Origin: an uncultured Halieaceae bacterium | GTDB taxonomy: Bacteria > Pseudomonadota > Gammaproteobacteria > Pseudomonadales > Halieaceae | NCBI GenBank assembly: GCA_913045375.1 | Contig: CAJWQE010000001.1 | Location: 23,501-87,500, forward strand | Direction of reading: 5' to 3' | Length of the DNA stretch: 64,000 nucleotides | In this document: piece by piece, positions 38,224-47,398 of the stretch | How the letters are laid out: every line of letters starts with the position of its first letter | Position numbering within the stretch: position 1 is the first letter of the stretch | Position numbers and translations under genes: made by a program | Notes under the pieces: generated by a model | Seen by the model: only the letters and a program-made list of their open reading frames with translations | Databases searched by the model: none | What the model was told of the DNA's origin: nothing

Positions 38224-38549
38224 GTGTCTCCTCGTATGTTTTAACGTGTGCGTGGTGATGGAGACGCGATGCTAAGCAAGGATGCCGTTTCAGACATCTT
38301 CAATACGACGAGACGGCGCATTCACTGGTTAAGTTGGATGAACCTTGGTATCGCTGGGCTGGACGGTGTTTTAGCATATCGTCCGGACTTGAGAGGCATG
38401 TGACCGAACACGATTACGGTCCTCCGTCTGTCAGTAGAACTGATACGCCGACAATTAGGATAAGCGGCGCCATGAAAGTAGGGCAGTCGACTGCGCGTCG
38501 ACTTTGTCGCTTAACAGTTCGAATATCACGAAATTAATGATTGAGAGAT
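38224..38549. other. Divergent intergenic region of the glucan cassette
   Basis: 326 nt between GH17 (minus) and the phosphorylase-like gene (plus), no gene seen. It carries the inverted repeat TCAGT-AGA-ACTGA at 38431-38443 and a GTCGAC-rich repeat near 38489-38504. The 8-mer ACATACGA (minus strand, 38232-38239) sits just before the GH17 start and recurs at the same place before the clan-A glycosidase gene (44868-44875). These are candidates for common control only. Confidence 0.35.
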
Positions 38550-41500
38550 ATGACTAACGAAACGCTGTATTTGGGTGCCAATCCGCTTAATGCCTCTGCC
38601 ACTGCCGTTGAGGGTGACTACGTCACGCGTGATGGCGAATCTTTTTATCGTATTGCCAACGTCGACGGCATGAATGATTTCTTCATCAGTGTCGTTAGCG
38701 ATTCCAATCATTGGATGTTTATTTCTACACGCGGCGGGCTGTCTGCCGGCCGCACGGATTGTGACAGTGCGCTATTCCCGTATTACACCGAAGATAAAAT
38801 TCGCGACAACTCGGATAACACGGGTAGTCGAACGATCGTCATTGCCGATCAGGGTGGTAAACGGATGCTATGGGAGCCCTTCTCTCGCTCTCACACTGGC
38901 ATCTACCGCATCACGAGAAACCTCTACAAGAATGTGCTCGGTGACAAACTCATTTTTGAAGAGACCAATCACGATCTTGGTCTCCAGTTTAGTTATTCAT
39001 GGTCGACCTCAGATCGGTTTGGTTTTGTAAAGCAGTCCACGATTGCGGCTACTGGTAATGCCGAGTCTGCAGTCGAGATCCTCGATGGCATTGAGAATCT
39101 GCTGCCTTATGGCGTCTTGGCTGGCACGCAAAACGAGCTGAGTTGCCTGGTCGATGCCTACAAGAAAAATGAGTTGGTACCTAACTCAGGCCTCGCTGTT
39201 TATGCAATGAGTTCGATCCTATCGGACAAAGCTGAACCCAGTGAGGCACTGTCAGCAACAACCGTTTGGTCGTATGGGGTACAGGACGCCAGCTATCTCA
39301 TCAGTTCAAATCAGCTGAGCCAATTTAGATCTGGCGCCGCTATCAGCGAAGAGCAGGAAGTCTTGGGGCGACGAGGCGCATATTTCGTTCACCAGACATT
39401 TGCGCTCGCCGCAGGTGCTGAGCGTAGCTGGGGAATTGTGGCCGACGTCAATCAAGGTCCGGCAGCCGTCAGAGACACTGTGTCGCTGATTCAAAGCGAC
39501 GCCGATGTGTCCGCCTTGATTGCAGACGATATCAAGCTCGGCTCCCGAAACCTGGAGCGCCTCATTAGCACGGCCGATGGCATACAGATGACGGGTGACA
39601 CGCTGAGCGCCAATCACCATGCGTCTAACGTACTGTTTAATATCATGCGCGGCGGTTTGTTCATTGATAACTACGCCATTGAAAAGTCTGATCTCATGGC
39701 TTTTTGTACCGAATGGAATCGTGCGGTCCTTGACGCCAACACGCCTTTCTTTGATGCGTTACCAGCGCGCATGACCTATCACGATCTTGACGCGGCGCTT
39801 GCAATTAATAGGGACCTGCAGCTCGAGCGTCTGTGCAGAGAATATTTACCGCTGAGCTTCAGTCGTCGTCACGGGGACCCATCGAGGCCGTGGAATCGAT
39901 TTGCCATCAAAGTGAAAGATGAGAAAGGCAACAAGCTTCTTAACTATGAGGGCAACTGGCGCGATATTTTCCAAAACTGGGAAGCGCTGAGTTCCTCCAT
40001 TCCGTGCTTTGGCGCGAACATGATTTCAAAGTTCGTCAATGCGACGACAGCGGATGGCTACAATCCTTACCGAATTACCCGGCAAGGAATCGACTGGGAG
40101 CGCCCCGAGCCTGAAAACCCCTGGGCGAATATTGGTTACTGGGGTGATCACCAGCTCATTTATCTGCTCAAGTTGATTGAACAGTCTGTTGCGCACAACC
40201 CCGTGGCGCTGAAGTCTATGATGTTCAGTGAGGCCTTTGCCTACGCTAATGTCCCGTACCGCATTAAGTCATACGCCAGTATTCTGAGTGACCCCTACGA
40301 TACTATCGAGTTTGACGAGGCTCTGGATCGAGTCATCGATGGCCGTGTTGAGGCGATGGGGGCAGATGGTCGTTTGATGCCCGCGCCGAGCGGTGAGGTC
40401 TACCAAGTCAACCTCGCCGAAAAGATCTTGGTCACGCTGCTCTCCAAGATAGCCAACTTCATCCCCGATACGGGTATCTGGATGAACACCCAGCGACCCG
40501 AGTGGAATGATGCGAACAATGCACTTGTAGGAACCGGTGTTTCCGTTGTGACCTTGTGTTACCTCCATCGTTTCTTAAATAAGGCAGTTCCGCTGTTCTC
40601 AGAACTCGAGCAGGACTCGGTGCAGCTATCTGCAGAGGTTGCAGCGTTTATGTCTGACGTAGCTTCCGTACTCGAGGCGCACCAGGGGTCAATCGGCAAA
40701 GGGCCGGTCTCTGATGCCGTCAGAAAAGAGGTGATGGAAGCCCTTGGAACAGCGGCGGAGCGGTACCGTCAAGGTATCTATGATCGCGGTTTCTCTGCGT
40801 CGAAAAAGTCGGTAAGCCTTGCCAGCGTAGTCGATTGTCTATCCCGTGCGCGTGACATCAGTGCCGTAAGTATTCGATCTAACCGTCGGAAGGATGGCCT
40901 CTACCACGCCTACAATCGCATTGCAGTGCGCGATGAAGGTGTAGAGATCAAGTATCTCTACGAAATGCTCGAGGGTCAGGTTGCGGTGTTGAGTTCAGAG
41001 CTTTTGGAAGCCAATGAGTCACTCGCGTTACTCAAAACGCTCCGTGCATCTTCTCTTTACACTGCGCGACAGCACTCCTACCTGCTGTACCCCAACCGTC
41101 AGCTACCGAGCTTTATGGCGCGCAACCTGGTGCCCGGCGAGTTCGTGAAGTCCTCGACGTTAATGACCAAACTGGTTGCCGCTGGAAACACGGATCTGAT
41201 TGAAGTTGATGGATCGGGCCAGGCGTTTTTTGCCGGTAAATTCAATAACACAGCTTCCGTGGCAGCAGCTTTGACGAGTCTCGCAGAGGTTGGTTTTGCA
41301 GAGGACGTTTCGGCAGAGAGAGCTGCCATCGAGACCTTGTTCTCTGATCTGTTTGATTGCGCAAACTTCACGGGCCGCTCAGGTGGTATGTACGCCTACG
41401 AGGGACTGGGCTCTATTTACTGGCATATGGTCTCCAAACTGCTGCTCGCCGTGATGGAAACGGTCAAGCAAGCAGAGGAGGCGGGTGCATCTGCGGATGT

Positions 41501-42017
41501 ATTAGCAGGCCTACAGGCTGCTTACTACGATGTGCGAGAGGGTATTGGATTTAACAAGACGCCAGACGTCTATGGTGCCTTCCCAACCGATCCGTATTCC
41601 CATACGCCTGGCTTCGCTGGTGCGCGTCAGCCGGGTATGACGGGGCAGGTGAAAGAGGAAGTGCTGACACGTCTCCTCGAGTTGGGCGTAGAGGTTTCAG
41701 ACGCCCGCGTGAGCTTCAAGCCATCAGTGCTCCGCCGATCAGAGTTCTTGGGATCGCCGGCAACGCTGCGCTACTTCGATACAGCGGGTGCTTCGCAAGC
41801 GGTTGCATTGGAGGCGGGCGAGCTGGGCTTTACCTACTGTCAGGTGCCGGTGGTTATGGCGCTTGCTGATTCGCCATCAATCACCTTACACACCGCTGAC
41901 GGTGCGACGGAGTCTGTTGCAGGGAGCGTGTTGACTGCCGAGCAATCAGAAGCACTGTTTAAAAAGACGGGACACTATGTGCGCCTCGATGTGCGTGTTA
42001 CACAGGTGATGGATTAA
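38550..42017 (+). CDS. Very large GH94-clan phosphorylase-like protein (possible beta-1,3-glucan phosphorylase)
   Basis: A 1155-residue protein without signal peptide or membrane helix. The first 330 residues are beta-rich and resemble the N-terminal beta-sandwich of GH94-type phosphorylases; then a helical region typical of an (alpha/alpha)6 barrel contains EGNWRDIFQNWE (around 467-478, a possible counterpart of the catalytic-Asp motif DWND of GH94) and IGYWGDHQLIYLL (528-540); a C-terminal beta region follows. Size and setting fit GH149/GH161-type beta-1,3-glucan phosphorylases, which are about 1100-1200 residues, but I cannot prove the family. It would release glucose-1-phosphate from beta-1,3-glucan oligosaccharides in the cytoplasm. 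ATG at 38550 follows GAGAG; a TTG three codons earlier is possible. Confidence 0.6.
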   Translation: MTNETLYLGANPLNASATAVEGDYVTRDGESFYRIANVDGMNDFFISVVSDSNHWMFISTRGGLSAGRTDCDSALFPYYTEDKIRDNSDNTGSRTIVIADQGGKRMLWEPFSRSHTGIYRITRNLYKNVLGDKLIFEETNHDLGLQFSYSWSTSDRFGFVKQSTIAATGNAESAVEILDGIENLLPYGVLAGTQNELSCLVDAYKKNELVPNSGLAVYAMSSILSDKAEPSEALSATTVWSYGVQDASYLISSNQLSQFRSGAAISEEQEVLGRRGAYFVHQTFALAAGAERSWGIVADVNQGPAAVRDTVSLIQSDADVSALIADDIKLGSRNLERLISTADGIQMTGDTLSANHHASNVLFNIMRGGLFIDNYAIEKSDLMAFCTEWNRAVLDANTPFFDALPARMTYHDLDAALAINRDLQLERLCREYLPLSFSRRHGDPSRPWNRFAIKVKDEKGNKLLNYEGNWRDIFQNWEALSSSIPCFGANMISKFVNATTADGYNPYRITRQGIDWERPEPENPWANIGYWGDHQLIYLLKLIEQSVAHNPVALKSMMFSEAFAYANVPYRIKSYASILSDPYDTIEFDEALDRVIDGRVEAMGADGRLMPAPSGEVYQVNLAEKILVTLLSKIANFIPDTGIWMNTQRPEWNDANNALVGTGVSVVTLCYLHRFLNKAVPLFSELEQDSVQLSAEVAAFMSDVASVLEAHQGSIGKGPVSDAVRKEVMEALGTAAERYRQGIYDRGFSASKKSVSLASVVDCLSRARDISAVSIRSNRRKDGLYHAYNRIAVRDEGVEIKYLYEMLEGQVAVLSSELLEANESLALLKTLRASSLYTARQHSYLLYPNRQLPSFMARNLVPGEFVKSSTLMTKLVAAGNTDLIEVDGSGQAFFAGKFNNTASVAAALTSLAEVGFAEDVSAERAAIETLFSDLFDCANFTGRSGGMYAYEGLGSIYWHMVSKLLLAVMETVKQAEEAGASADVLAGLQAAYYDVREGIGFNKTPDVYGAFPTDPYSHTPGFAGARQPGMTGQVKEEVLTRLLELGVEVSDARVSFKPSVLRRSEFLGSPATLRYFDTAGASQAVALEAGELGFTYCQVPVVMALADSPSITLHTADGATESVAGSVLTAEQSEALFKKTGHYVRLDVRVTQVMD

Positions 42018-42144
42018 TTTATTGTGTCTGCTGCACAAGCGGAGCAATGCAGCGGTTCGCCGCTTGGGTCTTGGCGGTCTATGAGCCTTCTTGTCGGTTT
42101 TCGGCGACAAAAGCTCGGGTGACCCTAGTAGCGGTCAGACGGCA

Positions 42145-43593
42145 TTATGATGCCCGTCGGGCATCAAGCTCATTGCGGATGGCAGTGACTGCCTCCTCGT
42201 TGAGGTCGTAGTTCCACATCGCCCAAATGCCTATCAAGGTTCCGGTTGCTGGTACCAGAATAAAGGCTGCTCGGAGACCGTTGAGTGCTTCCTCGGTTTG
42301 TACGGTAACATTCTGATCAAACCCGACGAATGCCAAAATGAGACCGCTTAACAGCCCGGCAAAAGCAGCGCCGAACTTCACCATCCACCAGTAAATAGCA
42401 CCAAAGAGTCCCTCGCGCCGCTCGTGGGTTTCGAGCTCGTCCAAATCACAGATATCAGCGGTCATGGACATCATGATGGTAAACAAGCCGCCGATACCAA
42501 ACACAAATAGTGGGATTGGAAGGAACATCAGCCAGGGGTTCTCGGGAGAGAAGCTCCACCAGAACATGGCGTAGCCTGCCAGCGACATGCTCTGAGTAAT
42601 CAAGAAGGTGCGGTGCTTTCCAAGTGTCTGCGCCATGTAGTTGACGACCGGTATGACCAGGAAACAGGTGAAGAGCGCAGAAATACTGCCAAACAGTGCT
42701 GGCCAGTTGCCGGCCGCAACTGGATCGCCGTTATTCATGTAGTAGACGATGATGAAAAACGCGAAACCGGCGACGCAGTTGTAGGCATTGAAGATAAAGA
42801 AAGTCGCCGCGCAGATACGCTGAAATGGTTTGTTCTTTAAGGTAATACCAATACCTTTGAAAAGCTCTGTGAAGGTTTGCGCCAACGTTTTACCGTCTGA
42901 CGTTGGCTCAGCACTACTAGTATCTTCAGAGTCACAGAAAATGGCCGGAACCATTGCCAGTAACATGCAGATGAGCCCCACATAGATTGATACGGTTCGA
43001 GCGCCCTCGGTCGCGGACGCAAACCACTCGGGGTCATAAAGGACAACCCAGCCCCAGGGTGCAATGACCCAGGCCCATTGACCTATCCACTGCGCCACGG
43101 CCATTAAGCGCGTGCGCTCATGGTAGTCGTCGCTCATTTCATAGCCCATGGCGACGTAGGGAACGCTAAAGATGGTCATCCCCAGGAAAAATACAATTGA
43201 CCACCCTAAGAAGTACCAAAAATTGTAGGTGATGCTGTTATCTTCAGAGAGCTGCCACATGGCGATGTAGGACAGGCCTGCGACTACTGCCCCTATGAAA
43301 ACAAAGGGGCGGCGTTTACCCCACCGAGACTCCGTTCGATCCGAGATGTACCCCATGAGCGGATCCGTTAGCGCATCCACCAGCTTGGGCAGGAAGAAGA
43401 TGAGACCCCACATCAAAGGACTCATGCCCAAGCTTTCTACTAGGATCACCATGAAGATGCCGAGGGCAGCAGGGAACATTTGGTTGGCCAGCATTCCGAT
43501 ACCAAATGCCACTTTTTGAGACATTGGAATTTTCGATGTCCGTGGCGTGTCTGAACTCAGGTCGGATGATTGGCTGAGAGTGCTAGTTGTCAT
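42145..43593 (-). CDS. GPH-family sugar:cation symporter (MFS)
   Basis: A 482-residue membrane protein with about twelve helices. The early motif LVDALTDPLMGYISDRTESRWGKRRPFVF is diagnostic of glycoside-pentoside-hexuronide:cation symporters (MelB/YicJ type). It probably imports a glycoside such as laminari-oligosaccharides across the inner membrane using Na+ or H+. Its ATG overlaps the stop of the clan-A glycosidase gene by 4 nt, so the two are coupled. The last codons form a GC-rich hairpin (GATGCCC / GGGCATC, 42149-42165). Convergent with the phosphorylase-like gene. Confidence 0.9.
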   Translation of the reverse strand: MTTSTLSQSSDLSSDTPRTSKIPMSQKVAFGIGMLANQMFPAALGIFMVILVESLGMSPLMWGLIFFLPKLVDALTDPLMGYISDRTESRWGKRRPFVFIGAVVAGLSYIAMWQLSEDNSITYNFWYFLGWSIVFFLGMTIFSVPYVAMGYEMSDDYHERTRLMAVAQWIGQWAWVIAPWGWVVLYDPEWFASATEGARTVSIYVGLICMLLAMVPAIFCDSEDTSSAEPTSDGKTLAQTFTELFKGIGITLKNKPFQRICAATFFIFNAYNCVAGFAFFIIVYYMNNGDPVAAGNWPALFGSISALFTCFLVIPVVNYMAQTLGKHRTFLITQSMSLAGYAMFWWSFSPENPWLMFLPIPLFVFGIGGLFTIMMSMTADICDLDELETHERREGLFGAIYWWMVKFGAAFAGLLSGLILAFVGFDQNVTVQTEEALNGLRAAFILVPATGTLIGIWAMWNYDLNEEAVTAIRNELDARRAS

Positions 43594-44861
43594 GCTGCGC
43601 TTCTTCTGAACAAATTGAAGAACCTCGTGCGTTTTTGAGGCTCGGGTTTAATAAGAAAGGGAATATTGGCAACGGCGCTGCTGTCATGAGGTGTGTCAAT
43701 CTGACAGAACAGGCGGTACTCGCCAGGCTCGGATAGTTGAAAATTAAATTGTCGATTCTGCGTTCCGATGACCGCTTCAATCGTTGGCGGGGTGGGCTCA
43801 AAATCGCCACCATCGCTTTGAAGCGCGGTTGGGACTTCCTCACGCACACGCCACGAGATGAGGTGATCATCACTCTCAGTCGCATGGACCTCGGCGTGGA
43901 ATACTTGATTGACAGCCCCTTCAGTGCTCTTTGGTGACTCTTCAGCATTGAGGCGCAGCGAGTGAATCTTTGGAGCTTGATGTGACGGCCAGTCGCCGGT
44001 CCACGCCTTTTGCATAACATCCACAGCCGCCGTGCGTTCACCTGTCTCCAAAAACATGCCGTACCAGGTGGGTGTTCGCTCCTGTTTTTGGCCCCATAAG
44101 AAGATGTAGGCACCTAGGCAGCGCTTGCTGTCGGCCAAAATAATCTCGTCATAGCGACGGGCGATGTCGTTTGCCTTCTGTGTGCTTGAGGGCTCAAAAG
44201 GCCGACCCCAGTCGGTCTCCGGACTTTCCCAATGTCCTGTCGGGCCCCACTCCGTTATTTGGTAGGGGCCGTCGTATCCTACCTTCTCCAGAATTTCTGG
44301 CAGGTGGTCTATCTCGCCATAGATTTGGAACGATAAAAAGTCGAGCGAGGGCGCCCGCTTGGCAATAGCTGTCACGGTGGGCTTATCGATTCCTGCAAGC
44401 ATGGTGGTGACAGGATGATCAGGGTCGACCTGTTTGATGCGAACAGCCAGATCCTCCATTGCATCCCAGACGCTTTCATTTTTGGCGCGCAAATTCAGCT
44501 CGTTGCCCAGTCCCCACATGAGTAGCGCCGGGTGATCTTTCAGCCGAATCACATCGCGCATCATCGCCTCGTTTTGAGCGATGACTGCGACCTGGTCTGA
44601 GTAATCGAATCCATGCCGCTCGCGCGCAATGTCGAGTCCCATGCATACCTTTAAACCCAGCGCCTCTGCTTCATCCAGAATATCGATCGCATCGCGCTCG
44701 CCATTGGCTACCCGCCAGGTTCGAAAGGCGTTTCCACCGGCCTCTGCCAATGATTTCAGGTGCCCGAACTCCAGCCCGGCTCCTTTGATAAAGAAGGGCT
44801 CTCCGTCAACGGTTAGTTGATAACCTTCCGCCTTATCGCCGAGGAGTTGTACCTTTGCCAT
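43590..44861 (-). CDS. GH2/clan-A-type glycosidase, cytoplasmic
   Basis: A 423-residue TIM-barrel glycosidase. The N-terminus (VDGEPFFIKGAGLE...AGGNAFRTWR) looks like the catalytic domain of GH2 enzymes; acid/base E121 in WGLGNE and nucleophile E204 in QITEWG are placed as in clan A. It lacks the GH2 N-terminal sugar-binding and immunoglobulin domains but has a beta-rich C-terminal tail (about 310-410) and a basic end. No signal peptide. It is first in an operon with the sugar symporter, so it may hydrolyse the imported beta-glucoside. The exact family (GH2, GH5 or other clan-A) is not certain. Confidence 0.78.
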   Translation of the reverse strand: MAKVQLLGDKAEGYQLTVDGEPFFIKGAGLEFGHLKSLAEAGGNAFRTWRVANGERDAIDILDEAEALGLKVCMGLDIARERHGFDYSDQVAVIAQNEAMMRDVIRLKDHPALLMWGLGNELNLRAKNESVWDAMEDLAVRIKQVDPDHPVTTMLAGIDKPTVTAIAKRAPSLDFLSFQIYGEIDHLPEILEKVGYDGPYQITEWGPTGHWESPETDWGRPFEPSSTQKANDIARRYDEIILADSKRCLGAYIFLWGQKQERTPTWYGMFLETGERTAAVDVMQKAWTGDWPSHQAPKIHSLRLNAEESPKSTEGAVNQVFHAEVHATESDDHLISWRVREEVPTALQSDGGDFEPTPPTIEAVIGTQNRQFNFQLSEPGEYRLFCQIDTPHDSSAVANIPFLIKPEPQKRTRFFNLFRRSAA

Positions 44862-44916
44862 GGTCGATCGTATGTAACACTTTTATTGAGATTTTTTACG
44901 AATTTCAGGATATCAA

Positions 44917-44935
44917 CCGGTAGAAAAGCCGGTAG
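44917..44935. repeat. CCGGTAG direct repeat upstream of the glycosidase-symporter operon
   Basis: Two CCGGTAG copies at 44917-44923 and 44929-44935, 12 bp apart, 56-74 nt upstream of the glycosidase start. The spacing is about one helical turn, as for a regulator binding tandem half-sites. The rest of the 245-nt intergenic region shows no gene. Confidence 0.35.
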
Positions 44936-45106
44936 ACCAAAGCAGGCCAAATGGGACTGAGATGAGACTAATGGGGAAGCCGCCAGCACAATGTGGCGAC
45001 TGTTGTAGGCAGCCCCAAATAGTGAGCCAAGAACTTAGCCTTTAGGTATGGCTACGCGTTGAGTTCTGAGAGCGATATGAATGCTCTTGCAGCAAACGTT
45101 TTTGAC

Positions 45107-47224
45107 TCAATCGGAGCGAACGGTGTATTGCTTTGTTATCCGTCCGCGGCGACTGTCCGCGGTGAATAATGGCTCGTGGAGGATCTCGTTGGCGTAGTCC
45201 TCGGCTTGGTCTAGATAGTGCGGTGACGCTGGATCGGTCATGTCATTTCCGTATTGATGCGTGCCGAGTAATTTTTGCTCGCCATCGGGCATCCATCGGA
45301 TGAAGTAGTAGAGTCCATCCCCAGCAACTGCCGTCAGATGGTCGTCTCCATCAAGCCGTCGAGAATAGATCGCGCGCAACGTGTCAGGGCCTCCGGCAAC
45401 TGGCCAGTGTGTCCCATCTCTACCATGTCGATTGACATCACCCCAGCGCGGATCAAGACGACCACCAATCTCCAAGGTTTGATCAATACAATCGTCAAGA
45501 ATTGCTTGTGCGTCGGGGTTACTGGTGCCGCCGCTCTCAGCTTGCCATTCGGCGGCAAGTACGCAGACACCGAGTGCAGCGCCACGATTTTCTTTGTCAG
45601 TCCCAAGATCCCAGGTCTCGAGAATCTCGATTGCACGGCTCACTGTGTCGCTCGCCCTTGGGAGTGCGATCACTTCACTTAAAAACGCGATGCCTCTGTA
45701 GTTCACCGAATAGCTGTTGTCGTGCTTTAACTCCCAAGCCTCATCAAAAGAAATTTGTTCAAAGTCAGAAAACAGTTCCAGTCCGCGGGTTGCGCGGTTG
45801 GTCATCCGTGTCTGCCATCCACCGTCGGCAGGTACTGCGTTCGGCTGTGGGTTGTCCTCTGGCTCGGTGATGTTGAAAGGCGTCTGGTTGGCACTGTGCA
45901 CAAAGCCAGACGCAGGGTTGGTCACCTGAGGAAGCGCTGAGGTGGGGTGGTAACGCTGCCAGATGAGATCTGAGCGATTGCCTGGCAGGTACTGCTGCCA
46001 ATTCCAGCCTGGGGCTCTCACCGGTAGCTGTGCGTTGTGGATGAAGTGAATGTCGCCATGCCGATTGGCATAAACGAAATTGAAGCTCTGTATGTGATTG
46101 AGAGCGACCGCCGCTCTCCATTCCTCGAAGTTCTTGGCCTTGTTCATAGCCAACCATTGCTCAACTTGCTTCATCTCATCGATACCAGCGTAACGAACGG
46201 CATACACACCGTGCTCGGTCCTCAAGGCAGGGCCATGCGCTGATCGGAGCACTTCCCGTTTGACTGACCATGGAATAAAGCCCCAGAGTTTTAATTTAAG
46301 CTTTACCTCGCCAACTTCGAGATCACGCCACTCACCGTCGAGACGGTATTGGTTGGGGTTGTCGGGGTTCATCTCGAGCACATAAATGTCCACGAGATCA
46401 GGCTTGTTTACCGTCGCGCCCCATCCGTGTTCTTCCGTAAAACCGACGCCCATGGTCGGCGCGCCGGGAAATAGGCCGCCCATTACATTGAGCCCTTCGC
46501 CTGACTCGATATGTGCTTCATACCAGGCGACCGGTCCTGTCAGCGGCTGGTGGGAATTAATAATGAGGTAGGTTGATCCGTCCTCGGTTCGTGAAGGTGC
46601 AATCGCCGTCGCATTGGAGCCAATCGGGTCTTTAGGCTTGGGGTTGTAGGGCGCTTTGCTGACCGTGTTAGGGCGTTCGTCCCCGAAGAGTTCGAGCACG
46701 GGGCCATCAAAACCATAAAACAGCGGGTGTCTCAGCATGTGCCCCGCAATAATGTCCTTGCCCGTTATCGGCAACAGCTCAGGATGCTTCACTTCGGAGG
46801 GGTTGTCTCGAGTAAAAGCATTGAAGCCTTCAGCGAACGCCTCGACATAACGGCGAATCTCGGGCGACAGGACTCGCTCGTAGTCGCGATCAAGCGTTCC
46901 CCACAGGTCTAGCCATTTCACCAGATAGTCAGACTGTGCGCCTTCCTGACCCTCGTAGAGCCCTGCCGTGCCTCGGAAAAAGGGCAGACTGCCTTCCATA
47001 ATCGGCCATGAATCCTCTGCCTGGGCATACGCGAGACCGAATGCTGCATCGGCATCTGTCTCGCCGTAAATGTGTGGAACGCCGTACTGATCTCGCTCAA
47101 TGCTGGCTTCGTGAGTCGCGCCGACGGCATATTGTCCCAATATCAGGAAGCAGATTAGGAACGAGAAGGCAGTGAAGTTAGCGCGAAGCGAAGTAGAGCG
47201 TGCTGTAAGGGTGCGTATATGCAT
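45107..47224 (-). CDS. Penicillin acylase family Ntn hydrolase, secreted
   Basis: A 705-residue secreted Ntn hydrolase. A signal peptide covers about residues 1-36 (hydrophobic FSFLICFLILGQYAVGA). The alpha chain follows, then the autocleavage site G|S in DPIGSNATAIAPSRT (nucleophile S203), and the large beta chain. This layout is shared by penicillin acylase, aculeacin A acylase and acyl-homoserine lactone acylases such as PvdQ and QuiP. Substrates could be AHL signals, lipopeptides or other N-acyl compounds. Monocistronic; divergent from the second histidine-box hydroxylase. Length is slightly below the usual 750-800 aa. Confidence 0.9.
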   Translation of the reverse strand: MHIRTLTARSTSLRANFTAFSFLICFLILGQYAVGATHEASIERDQYGVPHIYGETDADAAFGLAYAQAEDSWPIMEGSLPFFRGTAGLYEGQEGAQSDYLVKWLDLWGTLDRDYERVLSPEIRRYVEAFAEGFNAFTRDNPSEVKHPELLPITGKDIIAGHMLRHPLFYGFDGPVLELFGDERPNTVSKAPYNPKPKDPIGSNATAIAPSRTEDGSTYLIINSHQPLTGPVAWYEAHIESGEGLNVMGGLFPGAPTMGVGFTEEHGWGATVNKPDLVDIYVLEMNPDNPNQYRLDGEWRDLEVGEVKLKLKLWGFIPWSVKREVLRSAHGPALRTEHGVYAVRYAGIDEMKQVEQWLAMNKAKNFEEWRAAVALNHIQSFNFVYANRHGDIHFIHNAQLPVRAPGWNWQQYLPGNRSDLIWQRYHPTSALPQVTNPASGFVHSANQTPFNITEPEDNPQPNAVPADGGWQTRMTNRATRGLELFSDFEQISFDEAWELKHDNSYSVNYRGIAFLSEVIALPRASDTVSRAIEILETWDLGTDKENRGAALGVCVLAAEWQAESGGTSNPDAQAILDDCIDQTLEIGGRLDPRWGDVNRHGRDGTHWPVAGGPDTLRAIYSRRLDGDDHLTAVAGDGLYYFIRWMPDGEQKLLGTHQYGNDMTDPASPHYLDQAEDYANEILHEPLFTADSRRGRITKQYTVRSD

Positions 47225-47398
47225 CGTTATTGTTCCGTGCCGTATTTAGGATTGGACTGCAGCGGGCCGCGCCACGTGTTATCCCACAATTTGGTGGCGG
47301 TGTGTACTGGCGACAAGTATTCCTCATTTGCTCGCACCAAACGGCTTTGTCGAGGTTGTGACGTGGGGATTGCACACGGACAGGGTTATACTCGTGGC

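Noticed and set aside
42091..42110. TTGTCG...CGACAA hairpin after the phosphorylase-like gene
   Set aside because: Short stem, 8-nt loop and no T-run; insufficient for a terminator.
42149..42165. GATGCCC/GGGCATC hairpin at the end of the symporter gene
   Set aside because: It lies inside the last codons and has no T-run on either strand, so it is not called a terminator.
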